Shown: positions 35,755 through 43,704 of the stretch, one piece after another
Numbering within the stretch: position 1 is the first letter of the stretch
How the letters are laid out: each line of letters begins with the position of its first letter
Assembly (NCBI RefSeq): GCF_031979925.1
Contig: NZ_DALZFB010000004.1
Location: forward strand, 124,001 to 188,000
DNA: 64,000 nt
Direction of reading: 5' to 3'
From: Pseudescherichia sp031979925
Lineage (GTDB): Bacteria > Pseudomonadota > Gammaproteobacteria > Enterobacterales > Enterobacteriaceae
Notes under the pieces: model-generated
Seen by the model: the letters and a program-made list of their open reading frames with translations, nothing else
Told to the model about the DNA's origin: nothing
Databases searched by the model: none
Made by a program: the position numbers and the translations under genes

Positions 35755-36348
35755 TTACTTCTGAAAGGCTTTTTTCAGGCTGATGCGAGAGATCAGCCCG
35801 GTCAGGGAGAGAACCATAGTCGAGCGCACCACCTGCTGGTAACGCTGTCTCTGCATGGCGTAGAGGTCGGCGTCGCTGGTATCAAACTGTGGCACAGGGG
35901 GCAGGGCAGAGACGCAGTGCAGCTCGCCAAAGGGGCCGAGGATCTCGTCATCGGTAAACCCATACTCGTTACCGTCGTGATTCAGCTCTTCACGCAGGGC
36001 CATCAGCAGCTCCGCGTCCTCATACTCGTGACGACTAATCACGCCGAGGCCGTAGATCAGCTTTAAGCGCACGGAGAGATCGCCCAGCGGGCCATCGCCC
36101 TCCAGCAGCGGCTCCACGGCGTATTTCACCGCATAGTCGTCTTTGCGGAACACCTGAAGTACCAGAATATTCACCGCTTCGGTGAGTAGCTCAACGGCGG
36201 CGATGAGGAAACTTCGGACAGTTTTGCCAGCATTCAGACGCTCAAGCACACGGTTTTCAAAGGCCTGGGTTTCTTCCATTATTGCCTGCATATCCGACAA
36301 TCTTATATTTGGGCGCGGAGTCTCACTCCGCGCCGGGTAGGGCATCAT
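35755..36348 (-). CDS. mtlR: Mannitol operon repressor
   Basis: Represses mtlADR. The body from RLSDMQAIMEETQAFENRVLERLNAGKTVRSF to ISRISLKKAFQK aligns along the whole E. coli MtlR; the fold is all-helical without a classical HTH. 197 residues. The ATG at 36348 overlaps the mtlD stop (ATGA), so translation is coupled. Only the first dozen residues diverge, where a strong DNA hairpin lies in the coding sequence. Confidence 0.95.
   Translation of the reverse strand: MMPYPARSETPRPNIRLSDMQAIMEETQAFENRVLERLNAGKTVRSFLIAAVELLTEAVNILVLQVFRKDDYAVKYAVEPLLEGDGPLGDLSVRLKLIYGLGVISRHEYEDAELLMALREELNHDGNEYGFTDDEILGPFGELHCVSALPPVPQFDTSDADLYAMQRQRYQQVVRSTMVLSLTGLISRISLKKAFQK
36313..36333 (-). other. Perfect hairpin in the 5' coding end of mtlR
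   Basis: gcgcggagt / actccgcgc, a perfect 9-bp stem with a 3-nt loop, covering codons about 6-12 of mtlR. In mRNA it lies 15 nt downstream of the start codon, where it could slow initiation and lower repressor output relative to mtlD. Confidence 0.6.
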
Positions 36349-37493
36349 GCCTGAGCGTTATAAACGTTAACCGCTTCGGCGACAACGTCACTCGTGCTTT
36401 CCAGACCGGAGATTTGCGCCAACGCAGCCTGCGGGCCTTTTTCGTCAATCAGCGCGGCCAGCTCAAGCGCCTGTGGATCCTGCTCGCTGCGGTAGTGCAT
36501 GGCAGCGGCGATCCCTTTTACCAGGTTCTCGTGCGGCAGGCGATACTCCAGGGTGCCGAGCAGCGGCTTGATCAGACGGTCACCGCTGCTCAGCTTACGC
36601 AGCGGCTGACGGCCTACGCGCTCAACGTCATCCTTCAGGTACGGGTTCTCAAAGCGGCCAAGGATCTTCTCGATGTAGGCAGCGTGCTTCGCTTCATCAA
36701 ACTGGTAGCGCTTGATCAGCACCGCGCCGCTCTCCTCCATGGCCCCTTTCACCACCGCGCGGATCTTCTCATCAAGAATGGCGTCGCGAATGGTCTGATG
36801 GCCTGCCTGGCGGCCAAGGTACGCGGTTATAGCATGGCCGGTGTTCAGGGTGAAGAGCTTACGCTCCACAAAGGCCATTAAATTATCTGTAGGTTCCATA
36901 CCTGGAATGTTCGGCAGCGCGCCCTTGAACTGGGTTTTATCAACAATCCACTCGCTAAAGGTCTCAACGGTCACCTCCAGCGGATCGTTAGCGGCAGAGG
37001 CTGACGGCGGAACGATGCGGTCTACGGCTGAGTCTACGAAGCCAACGTGCGCTTCGACCCAGGCTTTGTCTTCATCGGCCAGCGCATTAAGAACGTGGCC
37101 TTTCAGCTGTGTCGTACCGCGCACCATGTTTTCACAGGCGATGATATTCAGCGGTGTCTCTACGCCCTGAGCTTTACGCTTCGTCAGGCCTTTGGCAATG
37201 GCGGGTGCGATGCGCTCCAGCACAACCGGGCCGACCGCCGTGGTCACGAGATCGACTTCGGCAATCAGATCGACTACCTCATCACCAATGCTGCTCACCG
37301 CACTGACGCCGGAGACGGTATCCACCTGCTCGTTTTCACCCACCACATGAACCTGATAGCTATGACGGGCATTCAGGGCGTCGAGCACCGTTTGATTCAC
37401 ATCGGCGAACGTCAGCGTAATCCCAGCGTCAGCCAGCAGTTTGCCGATGAAGCCACGTCCGATATTACCTGCGCCAAAATGTAATGCTTTCAT
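36345..37493 (-). CDS. mtlD: Mannitol-1-phosphate 5-dehydrogenase
   Basis: Oxidises mannitol-1-phosphate to fructose-6-phosphate with NAD. N-terminal ALHFGAGNIGRGFIGKLLADAG binds NAD; the catalytic-domain Lys block is RKLFTLNTGHAITAYLG. The start at 37493 gives 382 residues, the E. coli length; a longer frame into the mtlA-mtlD spacer is not supported. Preceded by an intercistronic hairpin pair. Confidence 0.97.
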   Translation of the reverse strand: MKALHFGAGNIGRGFIGKLLADAGITLTFADVNQTVLDALNARHSYQVHVVGENEQVDTVSGVSAVSSIGDEVVDLIAEVDLVTTAVGPVVLERIAPAIAKGLTKRKAQGVETPLNIIACENMVRGTTQLKGHVLNALADEDKAWVEAHVGFVDSAVDRIVPPSASAANDPLEVTVETFSEWIVDKTQFKGALPNIPGMEPTDNLMAFVERKLFTLNTGHAITAYLGRQAGHQTIRDAILDEKIRAVVKGAMEESGAVLIKRYQFDEAKHAAYIEKILGRFENPYLKDDVERVGRQPLRKLSSGDRLIKPLLGTLEYRLPHENLVKGIAAAMHYRSEQDPQALELAALIDEKGPQAALAQISGLESTSDVVAEAVNVYNAQA

Positions 37494-37522
37494 AGTAGTA
37501 ACCTTCATTAATGTTTTTACCC

Positions 37523-37579
37523 GAGAGGGCTGGGGTGAGGCTCTGACCTCACCCAAACCCTCTCCGCAAAGGGAGAGGG
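37523..37579. repeat. Pair of intercistronic hairpins between mtlA and mtlD
   Basis: First palindrome 37523-37564: gagagggctggggtgagg and cctcacccaaaccctctc arms, two unpaired positions, 6-nt loop. Second 37558-37579: ccctctcc-gcaaa-gggagaggg. No U-tract follows, so these look like RNA-stabilising or processing elements, not terminators, and would favour higher mtlA than mtlD yield. Confidence 0.7.
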
Positions 37580-37587
37580 AGGAGGGC

Positions 37588-39513
37588 TTACTTGTTCAGC
37601 AGCGCCAGCACTTCTTCAACGCTATCGGTATGCGCCAGGCGCTCGATAACGGACTCGTCGTCCAGGGCGTTGGTCAGGCTGGTAATCACCTGAATGTGCT
37701 CATTATTACGTGCGGCGATACCGATGACCAGACGGGCAATGTCATCTTCCTCTTCGCCGAAGCGCACGCCCTGCGGATACTGGCAGAACACGACGCCGGT
37801 TTTCAGCACGCGGTCTTTCGCTTCAACCGTACCGTGCGGAACCGCGATGGACTCACCCAGATAGGTCGGGGTCAGTTTTTCACGCTCCAGCATGGCGTCG
37901 ATATACTCCGGCTGCACGTAGCCGCCTTTCACCAGCTGCTCACCGGCAAAGCGAATTGCCTCTTCTTTGTTGCTCGCGGTGCGGCCCAGGAAGATGTTCT
38001 CCGCGCCCAGCTTGAACAGATGGCTGTTGCTCTCGTCAATGCTGTCCTGCAGGCTGGTGCGCACTTTCGTTTCGTTGTCCGTATGACGCTGGGCCGCAAC
38101 CAGACGCTCGGTCAGGCTGGTATAGAGGCCGCTGTCGAGGAAGTTAGTCAGCGAAATATGCTGTGCCTGAGGTACCTGGCGCATCGCACGCTCGGTCAGG
38201 TCGCGGTGGGTAATGACCACGTCCACGTCTGCTGGCAGGCTGTTGATCGCGCTGTTGGTAACGGAGATGTTGGTCAGGCCAGCATCCTGCACTTTCTTAC
38301 GCAGCACGCCCGCACCCATGGCGCTTGAACCCATCCCGGCGTCGCAGGCCACGATGATTTTACGCACGTGGCTCAGGTCGTTAGAGACCGCGCCCGCTGC
38401 CAGCGGCGTTCCCGCAGCGGCAGTGGTTGCGCCTTTGGATTCGGCTTTCATGTCCTGCATACGGCGGGTTGCCGCTTCGATATCGTCCTCTTCTTTCACC
38501 TTGCTGGTTTTCAGCAGGATAGCGGAGATCACGAAAGAAACAGCCATTGCAGCAACGATAGCAGCAATGTTAGCGAAGTAGGCACCTTTCGGGGTCATCG
38601 CCAGCACGGCCAGAATAGAGCCAGGGGAAGCCGGGGAGACCAGGCCACCGTTCAGCACGCTCAGGGTGAACACGCCGGTCATACCGCCGAGGATAACGGC
38701 GATCAGCAGACGCGGGTTCATCAGCACGTACGGGAAGTAGATTTCGTGGATACCGCCCAGGAAGTGGATGATAGCCGCGCCGCCCGCAGACTGTTTTGCA
38801 CTGCCGCGACCAAAGAACATGTACGCCAGCAGAACGCCCATACCCGGACCCGGGTTGGCTTCAATCAGGAAGAAGATAGACTTGCCGATATCATGGGACT
38901 GCTGGATACCCAGCGGCGAGAAGATACCGTGGTTAATGGCGTTGTTGAGGAACAGGATTTTCGCTGGTTCAACAAAGATAGAGGCCAGCGGCAGCATGTC
39001 ATGGACAACCATGAAGTTAACGCCAGCGGCCAGGGCTTTAGAGAGCACCTCTACCGCCGGGCCAATGCCGAGGAACGCCAGAATCGCGAGGATCATACCG
39101 ATGATACCCGCGGAGAAGTTGTTCACCAGCATTTCGAAGCCGGATTTGATCTTGCCATCAACCCAGACGTCAAAGCGTTTGATCGCCCAGCCGCCCAGCG
39201 GACCGGCAATCATTGCGCCAAGGAACATTGGCATATCCGCACCGACGATCACGCCCATGGTGGTGATGGCACCGACCACGCCGCCGCGATCGCCGCCTAC
39301 CAGGCGACCACCGGTATAACCGATCAGCAGCGGCAGCAAATAGGTAATCATTGGGCCGACAAGTTTTGCCAGCGTTTCGTTAGGCAACCACCCTGTTGGA
39401 ATAAACAACGCGGTGATAATACCCCAGGCGATAAATGCGCCGATGTTAGGCATTACCATGTTGCTGAGAAAACGACCAAAGCTTTGCACTCTGATCTTGA
39501 TATCGGATGACAT
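37588..39513 (-). CDS. mtlA: Mannitol-specific PTS enzyme IICBA
   Basis: Imports mannitol with phosphorylation to mannitol-1-phosphate. Domain order IIC-IIB-IIA in one chain: membrane IIC (about 1-345) with the conserved NNAINHGIFSPLG block; IIB with phosphorylated C390 in IIVACDAGMGSSAMG; IIA with phosphorylated H560 in IAVPHGTVEAKDRVL. 641 residues versus 637 in E. coli. First gene of mtlA-mtlD-mtlR, behind a control region with four CRP sites. Confidence 0.97.
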   Translation of the reverse strand: MSSDIKIRVQSFGRFLSNMVMPNIGAFIAWGIITALFIPTGWLPNETLAKLVGPMITYLLPLLIGYTGGRLVGGDRGGVVGAITTMGVIVGADMPMFLGAMIAGPLGGWAIKRFDVWVDGKIKSGFEMLVNNFSAGIIGMILAILAFLGIGPAVEVLSKALAAGVNFMVVHDMLPLASIFVEPAKILFLNNAINHGIFSPLGIQQSHDIGKSIFFLIEANPGPGMGVLLAYMFFGRGSAKQSAGGAAIIHFLGGIHEIYFPYVLMNPRLLIAVILGGMTGVFTLSVLNGGLVSPASPGSILAVLAMTPKGAYFANIAAIVAAMAVSFVISAILLKTSKVKEEDDIEAATRRMQDMKAESKGATTAAAGTPLAAGAVSNDLSHVRKIIVACDAGMGSSAMGAGVLRKKVQDAGLTNISVTNSAINSLPADVDVVITHRDLTERAMRQVPQAQHISLTNFLDSGLYTSLTERLVAAQRHTDNETKVRTSLQDSIDESNSHLFKLGAENIFLGRTASNKEEAIRFAGEQLVKGGYVQPEYIDAMLEREKLTPTYLGESIAVPHGTVEAKDRVLKTGVVFCQYPQGVRFGEEEDDIARLVIGIAARNNEHIQVITSLTNALDDESVIERLAHTDSVEEVLALLNK

Positions 39514-39656
39514 AAAACACCCCTTCTTATGTTTGCTGTCGCGCAGGGCGGAAGCCCAACTTTTTTTGTTAACGAGGCGGCAGAGGTAGCCGAACCCATG
39601 TTCTGTGTGGCGAATCTGGCACTGAATCGGCGAACTGTCCAGACGGCACGATTTAG

Positions 39657-39672
39657 TGTGATTTAGATCACG
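39657..39672. promoter_or_regulatory. CRP site 1 upstream of mtlA
   Basis: TGTGA-tttaga-TCACG: near-perfect CRP palindrome, 144 bp upstream of the mtlA start. Confidence 0.85.
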
Positions 39673-39700
39673 CTAATATAGGGATTCCTCCCTATTTAGG

Positions 39701-39716
39701 TGTGATGATGATCACA
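39701..39716. promoter_or_regulatory. CRP site 2 upstream of mtlA
   Basis: TGTGA-tgatga-TCACA: perfect CRP half-sites with N6 spacing, exactly 44 bp from site 1. Confidence 0.9.
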
Positions 39717-39773
39717 AATCATAGGTGTAAAAAAAGAACAATGGATAAAAAAAAGACGCAACACTGCTGTTAA

Positions 39774-39789
39774 TGTGATGTTAATCACA
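39774..39789. promoter_or_regulatory. CRP site 3 upstream of mtlA
   Basis: TGTGA-tgttaa-TCACA: perfect CRP half-sites. It lies 73 bp from site 2. Confidence 0.9.
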
Positions 39790-39817
39790 TTTGGCTATCG
39801 TTACTTTGTTATTGATT

Positions 39818-39833
39818 TGTGACTTGCATCACA
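39818..39833. promoter_or_regulatory. CRP site 4 upstream of mtlA
   Basis: TGTGA-cttgca-TCACA: perfect half-sites, 44 bp from site 3. The 539-bp mtlA-yibI gap (39514-40052) holds these four sites, an A-rich stretch at 39729-39754, and no gene. Confidence 0.9.
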
Positions 39834-40052
39834 AGAAATTTCTACCAGGACTTTTCTTAACGTGAGCGACAGCAACATCTTATTGCGCTTTTGAGCAATA
39901 CTGTAAGTCAGCAACATCTCTGGTAAATGCAATCATGCTTTCGTGATATGGCCCTACGGCCAATAGCCAGGTATGTTCGAAAAAAATAACCGCTACTGTC
40001 AGGCTGTCGGAGCGGATCTTAATGATGAAAGCAGAAATTCGAGGTTCACACT

Positions 40053-40382
40053 ATGTTCCTGAATTACTTTGCGCTCGGCATTTTGATTTTCGTCTTCCTG
40101 GTGCTCTTCTACGGCATCATCATTATTCACGATATTCCCTACCGGATTGCCAAAGCCCGTAACCATCCCCATGCCGATGCGATTCATATTGCAGGCTGGG
40201 TGAGCCTCTTTACCCTGCACGTACTGTGGCCGTTTCTCTGGATCTGGGCCACGCTCTACCGCCCCGAACGCGGGTGGGGAATGCAGGCTCATACAAGCGG
40301 TGGCAGCGAGCTACAGCTGCAACAGCGTGTCGAGGCGCTTGAGAGAGAGCTGAAGAGAATGCAATCGCGAGCGGGAGAATAG
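40053..40382 (+). CDS. yibI: YibI, DUF3302 inner-membrane protein
   Basis: 109 residues with two hydrophobic segments (ALGILIFVFLVLFYGIIIIHDI and WVSLFTLHVLWPFLWIWATLY) and a short charged C-terminal helix. Paired with yibH, whose start is 3 bp away; such DUF3302/HlyD pairs are conserved in enterics, probably as parts of one efflux-type membrane complex, but the substrate is unknown. Confidence 0.92.
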   Translation: MFLNYFALGILIFVFLVLFYGIIIIHDIPYRIAKARNHPHADAIHIAGWVSLFTLHVLWPFLWIWATLYRPERGWGMQAHTSGGSELQLQQRVEALERELKRMQSRAGE

Positions 40383-40385
40383 CGT

Positions 40386-41522
40386 ATGGATCTGCTGATC
40401 GTCTTAACCTATGTCGCTCTGGCCTGGGCTATCTTTAAAATATTCCGCATTCCAGTTAACCAGTGGACGCTCTCCACGGCGGCGCTGGGGGGCATATTTC
40501 TCGTCAGCGCCCTGATTTTGCTGATGAATTACAACCACCCCTATACCTTTACTGCACAGAAGGCGGTGATCTCTATTCCCATCACGCCGCAGGTCACCGG
40601 CGTCGTCAGCGAGGTGACGGACAAATCAAATCAGCTGATTAGAAAGGGCGACGTGCTCTTTAAACTCGATCCGGTAAGGTATCAGGCGCGAGTGGACAGG
40701 CTGAGCGCTGACCTGGTCACGGCCACCCACAATATTCACGTTCTCAAAGCACAGCTGGCGGGTGCCCAGGCCAATACCGTACGCGTCTCGGCCGAGCGCG
40801 ATCGCCTCTATAAAGATTATCAACGCTACCTGCGCGGCAGCCGGGCGCGGGTGAACCCATTCTCTGAAAGCGATATCGACAACGCGCGGCAGAACTACCT
40901 GGCCCAGGATGCAATGGTAAAAACCTCTGTGGCGGACCAGGTTGAGATCCAGAGCCAACTGGACAGCATGGTCAACGGCGAGCAGTCGCAGATCGTTAGC
41001 CTGCGGGCGCAGCTGACGGAGGCGAAATACAACCTTGAGCAGACGGTGATCCGCGCTCCCAGCGATGGCTACGTTACCCAGGTGCTGATCCGCCCAGGGA
41101 CTTACGCCGCCGCGCTGCCCCTGCGTCCGGTGATGGTCTTTATTCCCCAGCAGAAGCGGCAGATCGTGGCGCAGTTCCGCCAGAACTCCCTGCTGCGCCT
41201 TGAGCCTGGCGATGAAGCGGAAGTTGTTTTCAACGCACTGCCTGGTCAGGTGTTTAAGGGCAAGCTGACCACTATCCTGCCCGTCGTACCGGGCGGCTCC
41301 TATCAGGCGCAGGGCGCCTTACAGTCGCTGACGGTGGTGCCCGGCACCGATGGCGTGCTGGGTACGATTGAGCTGGAGCCGAACGCTGAGGTGGATGCTC
41401 TGCCAGACGGCATCTATGCCCAGGTCGCGGTCTACTCCGATCACTTCCACCATGTCTCGGTAATGCGCAAAGTGCTGCTGCGGATGACCAGCTGGATGCA
41501 CTACCTCTATCTTGACCATTAA
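40386..41522 (+). CDS. yibH: HlyD/EmrA-family membrane fusion protein (YibH)
   Basis: N-terminal membrane segment(s) to about residue 45, then a biotinyl-lipoyl half (ITPQVTGVVSEVTDKSNQLIRKGDVLFKLD), an alpha-helical hairpin (about 90-210), the second lipoyl half (TVIRAPSDGYVTQVLIRPG) and a beta barrel. This is the periplasmic adaptor layout. No pump gene is adjacent, only yibI. 378 residues as in E. coli. Confidence 0.93.
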   Translation: MDLLIVLTYVALAWAIFKIFRIPVNQWTLSTAALGGIFLVSALILLMNYNHPYTFTAQKAVISIPITPQVTGVVSEVTDKSNQLIRKGDVLFKLDPVRYQARVDRLSADLVTATHNIHVLKAQLAGAQANTVRVSAERDRLYKDYQRYLRGSRARVNPFSESDIDNARQNYLAQDAMVKTSVADQVEIQSQLDSMVNGEQSQIVSLRAQLTEAKYNLEQTVIRAPSDGYVTQVLIRPGTYAAALPLRPVMVFIPQQKRQIVAQFRQNSLLRLEPGDEAEVVFNALPGQVFKGKLTTILPVVPGGSYQAQGALQSLTVVPGTDGVLGTIELEPNAEVDALPDGIYAQVAVYSDHFHHVSVMRKVLLRMTSWMHYLYLDH

Positions 41523-41527
41523 TCTCA

Positions 41528-41566
41528 AAAGGCAGGAATGCGTTCAGCATCACCTGCCTTTTTTTC
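41528..41566 (+). terminator. Terminator after yibH
   Basis: aaggcagg and cctgcctt arms around a loop of about 20 nt, followed by seven Ts. Ends the yibIH transcript before yibF. Confidence 0.8.
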
Positions 41567-41611
41567 ATCGCTGATCCATAATTACTTTTTCTGGGCAGAC
41601 AGGGTCATGCA

Positions 41612-42220
41612 ATGAAACTTATCGGCAGCTATACCAGCCCCTATGTACGCAAAATCTCCGTTATCCTGCTGGAGAAGGGGATTACCTTTGAATTTGTAAA
41701 TGAGTTCCCCTACAACGGCGAAAACGGCGTTGCGCACTACAACCCGCTGGGAAAAGTGCCGGCGCTGGTCACCGACGAGGGTGAGGTCTGGTACGACTCG
41801 CCAATTATCGCTGCTTATCTGGAGCTGCTGGACGTTGCGCCCGCGATGCTGCCGCAGGAGCCAAAGGCGGCCCTGAAGCTGCGTCAGATAGAGGCTCTGG
41901 CCGATGGGGTAATGGACGCCGCGCTGGTCTCGGTGCGCGAGCAGGCCCGTCCGGCAGCCCAGCAGTCGGAGACCGAGCTGCTTCGCCAGCGGGAGAAAAT
42001 CAGCCGGGCGCTGGATAGGCTGGAAAAGCACGTCAGCGAGGGCGATATTCAGCCGGATGCCCTCAACGTTGCCACCATCGCCGTAGCCTGCGCTATCGGC
42101 TATATCAACTTCCGCCGCGTCTCGCCCGGTTGGTGCGTGGACAGGCCGCAGCTGGTGAAGCTGGTAGAGACCCTGTTCCAGCGGGAAAGCTTTGCCCGCA
42201 CCGAACCGCCAAAGTCATAG
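41612..42220 (+). CDS. yibF: Glutathione S-transferase-like protein (YibF)
   Basis: Thioredoxin-fold N-domain (LIGSYTSPYVRKISVILLEKGI, with the cis-Pro block NPLGKVPALV and glutathione-binding YDSPIIAAYLE) and an all-helical C-domain. The position usually catalytic has Ser/Tyr-type residues (SYTSPYVRK) as in the E. coli protein. Substrate unknown. 202 residues. Confidence 0.93.
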   Translation: MKLIGSYTSPYVRKISVILLEKGITFEFVNEFPYNGENGVAHYNPLGKVPALVTDEGEVWYDSPIIAAYLELLDVAPAMLPQEPKAALKLRQIEALADGVMDAALVSVREQARPAAQQSETELLRQREKISRALDRLEKHVSEGDIQPDALNVATIAVACAIGYINFRRVSPGWCVDRPQLVKLVETLFQRESFARTEPPKS

Positions 42221-42315
42221 TCCACTATACTGACAGCCTGCGCCGGTACGCTGTACAATCCCCCTTCACGTCGAATCCTCTCCGGCGGGAGGGGTAATCT
42301 ACTGCAGGCTTTGTC

Positions 42316-43704
42316 ATGACCCTTGAACAACGTTCACTTTTCAGCCAGATCCCGGCAACCGATCGTCTGCTGCACGCCGACGCCTTTGCTGTCTTAGTCG
42401 ATACCTTCGGTCACCGCCGCGTCGTAGATACCCTGCGCCAGCTTCAGGATGAGGCACGTCTTGCGGTGCGTGAAACCCAGGCCCTGCCGGAGTGGAGCGC
42501 GGACTGGGCGGCGGCAACGCAGAGTCGTCTGACGCAGCATGAAACCCGCGCCCTGCGGCCAGTGTTCAACCTGACCGGCACGGTGCTGCATACCAACCTT
42601 GGGCGCGCCCTCCAGGCGGAGGCCGCTATCGACGCGGTCGCCGAGGCGATGCGCACCCCGGTAACGCTGGAGTACGCCCTTGACGAGGCCGGACGCGGTC
42701 ATCGAGATCGCGGCGTGGCGGATCTGCTCTGCCGCCTGACCGGTGCGGAGGATGCCTGCATCGTCAATAACAACGCGGCGGCGGTGCTGCTGATGCTGGC
42801 CGCGCTGGCGAACGGTAAAGAGGTAGTGGTATCGCGCGGCGAGCTGGTAGAGATCGGCGGCGCGTTCCGTATTCCGGACGTGATGCGCCAGGCGGGCTGC
42901 ATTCTGCACGAGGTAGGCACCACCAACCGCACCCATGCCAAAGATTACCGCGACGCAATAGGCGAAAATACGGCGCTGCTGATGAAGGTGCATACCAGCA
43001 ACTATGCCGTCACCGGCTTCACCAAAGCGGTGGAGGAGGCGGAGCTGGTGCAGATCGGCCTGCCGCTGGACGTACCGGTGGTGGCCGACCTGGGCAGCGG
43101 CTCGCTGATCGATCTTAGCCAGTACGGGCTGCCGAAAGAGCCGATGCCGCAGGAGATGATTGCCGCTGGCGTCAGCCTGGCGAGCTTCTCTGGCGACAAG
43201 CTGCCCGGCGGCCCGCAGGCGGGGATCATCATCGGCAAGCGCGAGCTGATTGCGAAGCTCCAACAGCATCCCCTGAAGCGCGCTCTGCGGGTGGATAAGA
43301 TGACCCTCGCCGCGCTGGAGGCGACGCTCAGGCTCTATCTGCACCCGGAGAAGCTGGCCGAACGGCTGCCGACCCTGCGCCTGCTGACCCGCAGCGCGGA
43401 CGATATCCGCCAGCAGGCCGAGCGGCTTCAGCCCGCTCTGGAGAGCCGCTATACAGAATTTTTAATTCAGGTTGAAGCCTGCCAGTCACAAATCGGCAGC
43501 GGCTCGCTACCGGTCGACAGGCTACCCAGCGCGGCGCTGACCTTTACCCCGCGCGACGGACGCGGCAGCCGTCTTGAGGCGCTGGCAGCCCAGTGGCGCG
43601 CGCTGCCGCAGCCGGTCATTGGCCGCATCTCTGAGGGTCGTCTGTGGCTGGATCTGCGCTGCCTTGACGATGAATCCCGCTTTTTGAACAGGTTATTGAA
43701 ATGA
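42316..43704 (+). CDS. selA: L-seryl-tRNA(Sec) selenium transferase
   Basis: Decameric PLP enzyme that converts Ser-tRNA(Sec) to Sec-tRNA(Sec) with selenophosphate. The PLP Lys is K295 in LASFSGDKLPGGPQAG; other blocks are FNLTGTVLHTNLGRA, NNNAAAVLLML and VVADLGSGSLIDLS. 462 residues (463 in E. coli). The stop overlaps the selB start (ATGA), so the two are coupled. Confidence 0.97.
   Translation: MTLEQRSLFSQIPATDRLLHADAFAVLVDTFGHRRVVDTLRQLQDEARLAVRETQALPEWSADWAAATQSRLTQHETRALRPVFNLTGTVLHTNLGRALQAEAAIDAVAEAMRTPVTLEYALDEAGRGHRDRGVADLLCRLTGAEDACIVNNNAAAVLLMLAALANGKEVVVSRGELVEIGGAFRIPDVMRQAGCILHEVGTTNRTHAKDYRDAIGENTALLMKVHTSNYAVTGFTKAVEEAELVQIGLPLDVPVVADLGSGSLIDLSQYGLPKEPMPQEMIAAGVSLASFSGDKLPGGPQAGIIIGKRELIAKLQQHPLKRALRVDKMTLAALEATLRLYLHPEKLAERLPTLRLLTRSADDIRQQAERLQPALESRYTEFLIQVEACQSQIGSGSLPVDRLPSAALTFTPRDGRGSRLEALAAQWRALPQPVIGRISEGRLWLDLRCLDDESRFLNRLLK

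Noticed and set aside
38368..39510. 380-codon open frame antisense to mtlA
   Set aside because: His/Gln/Arg-rich translation typical of antisense to a membrane protein gene; mtlA itself is intact.
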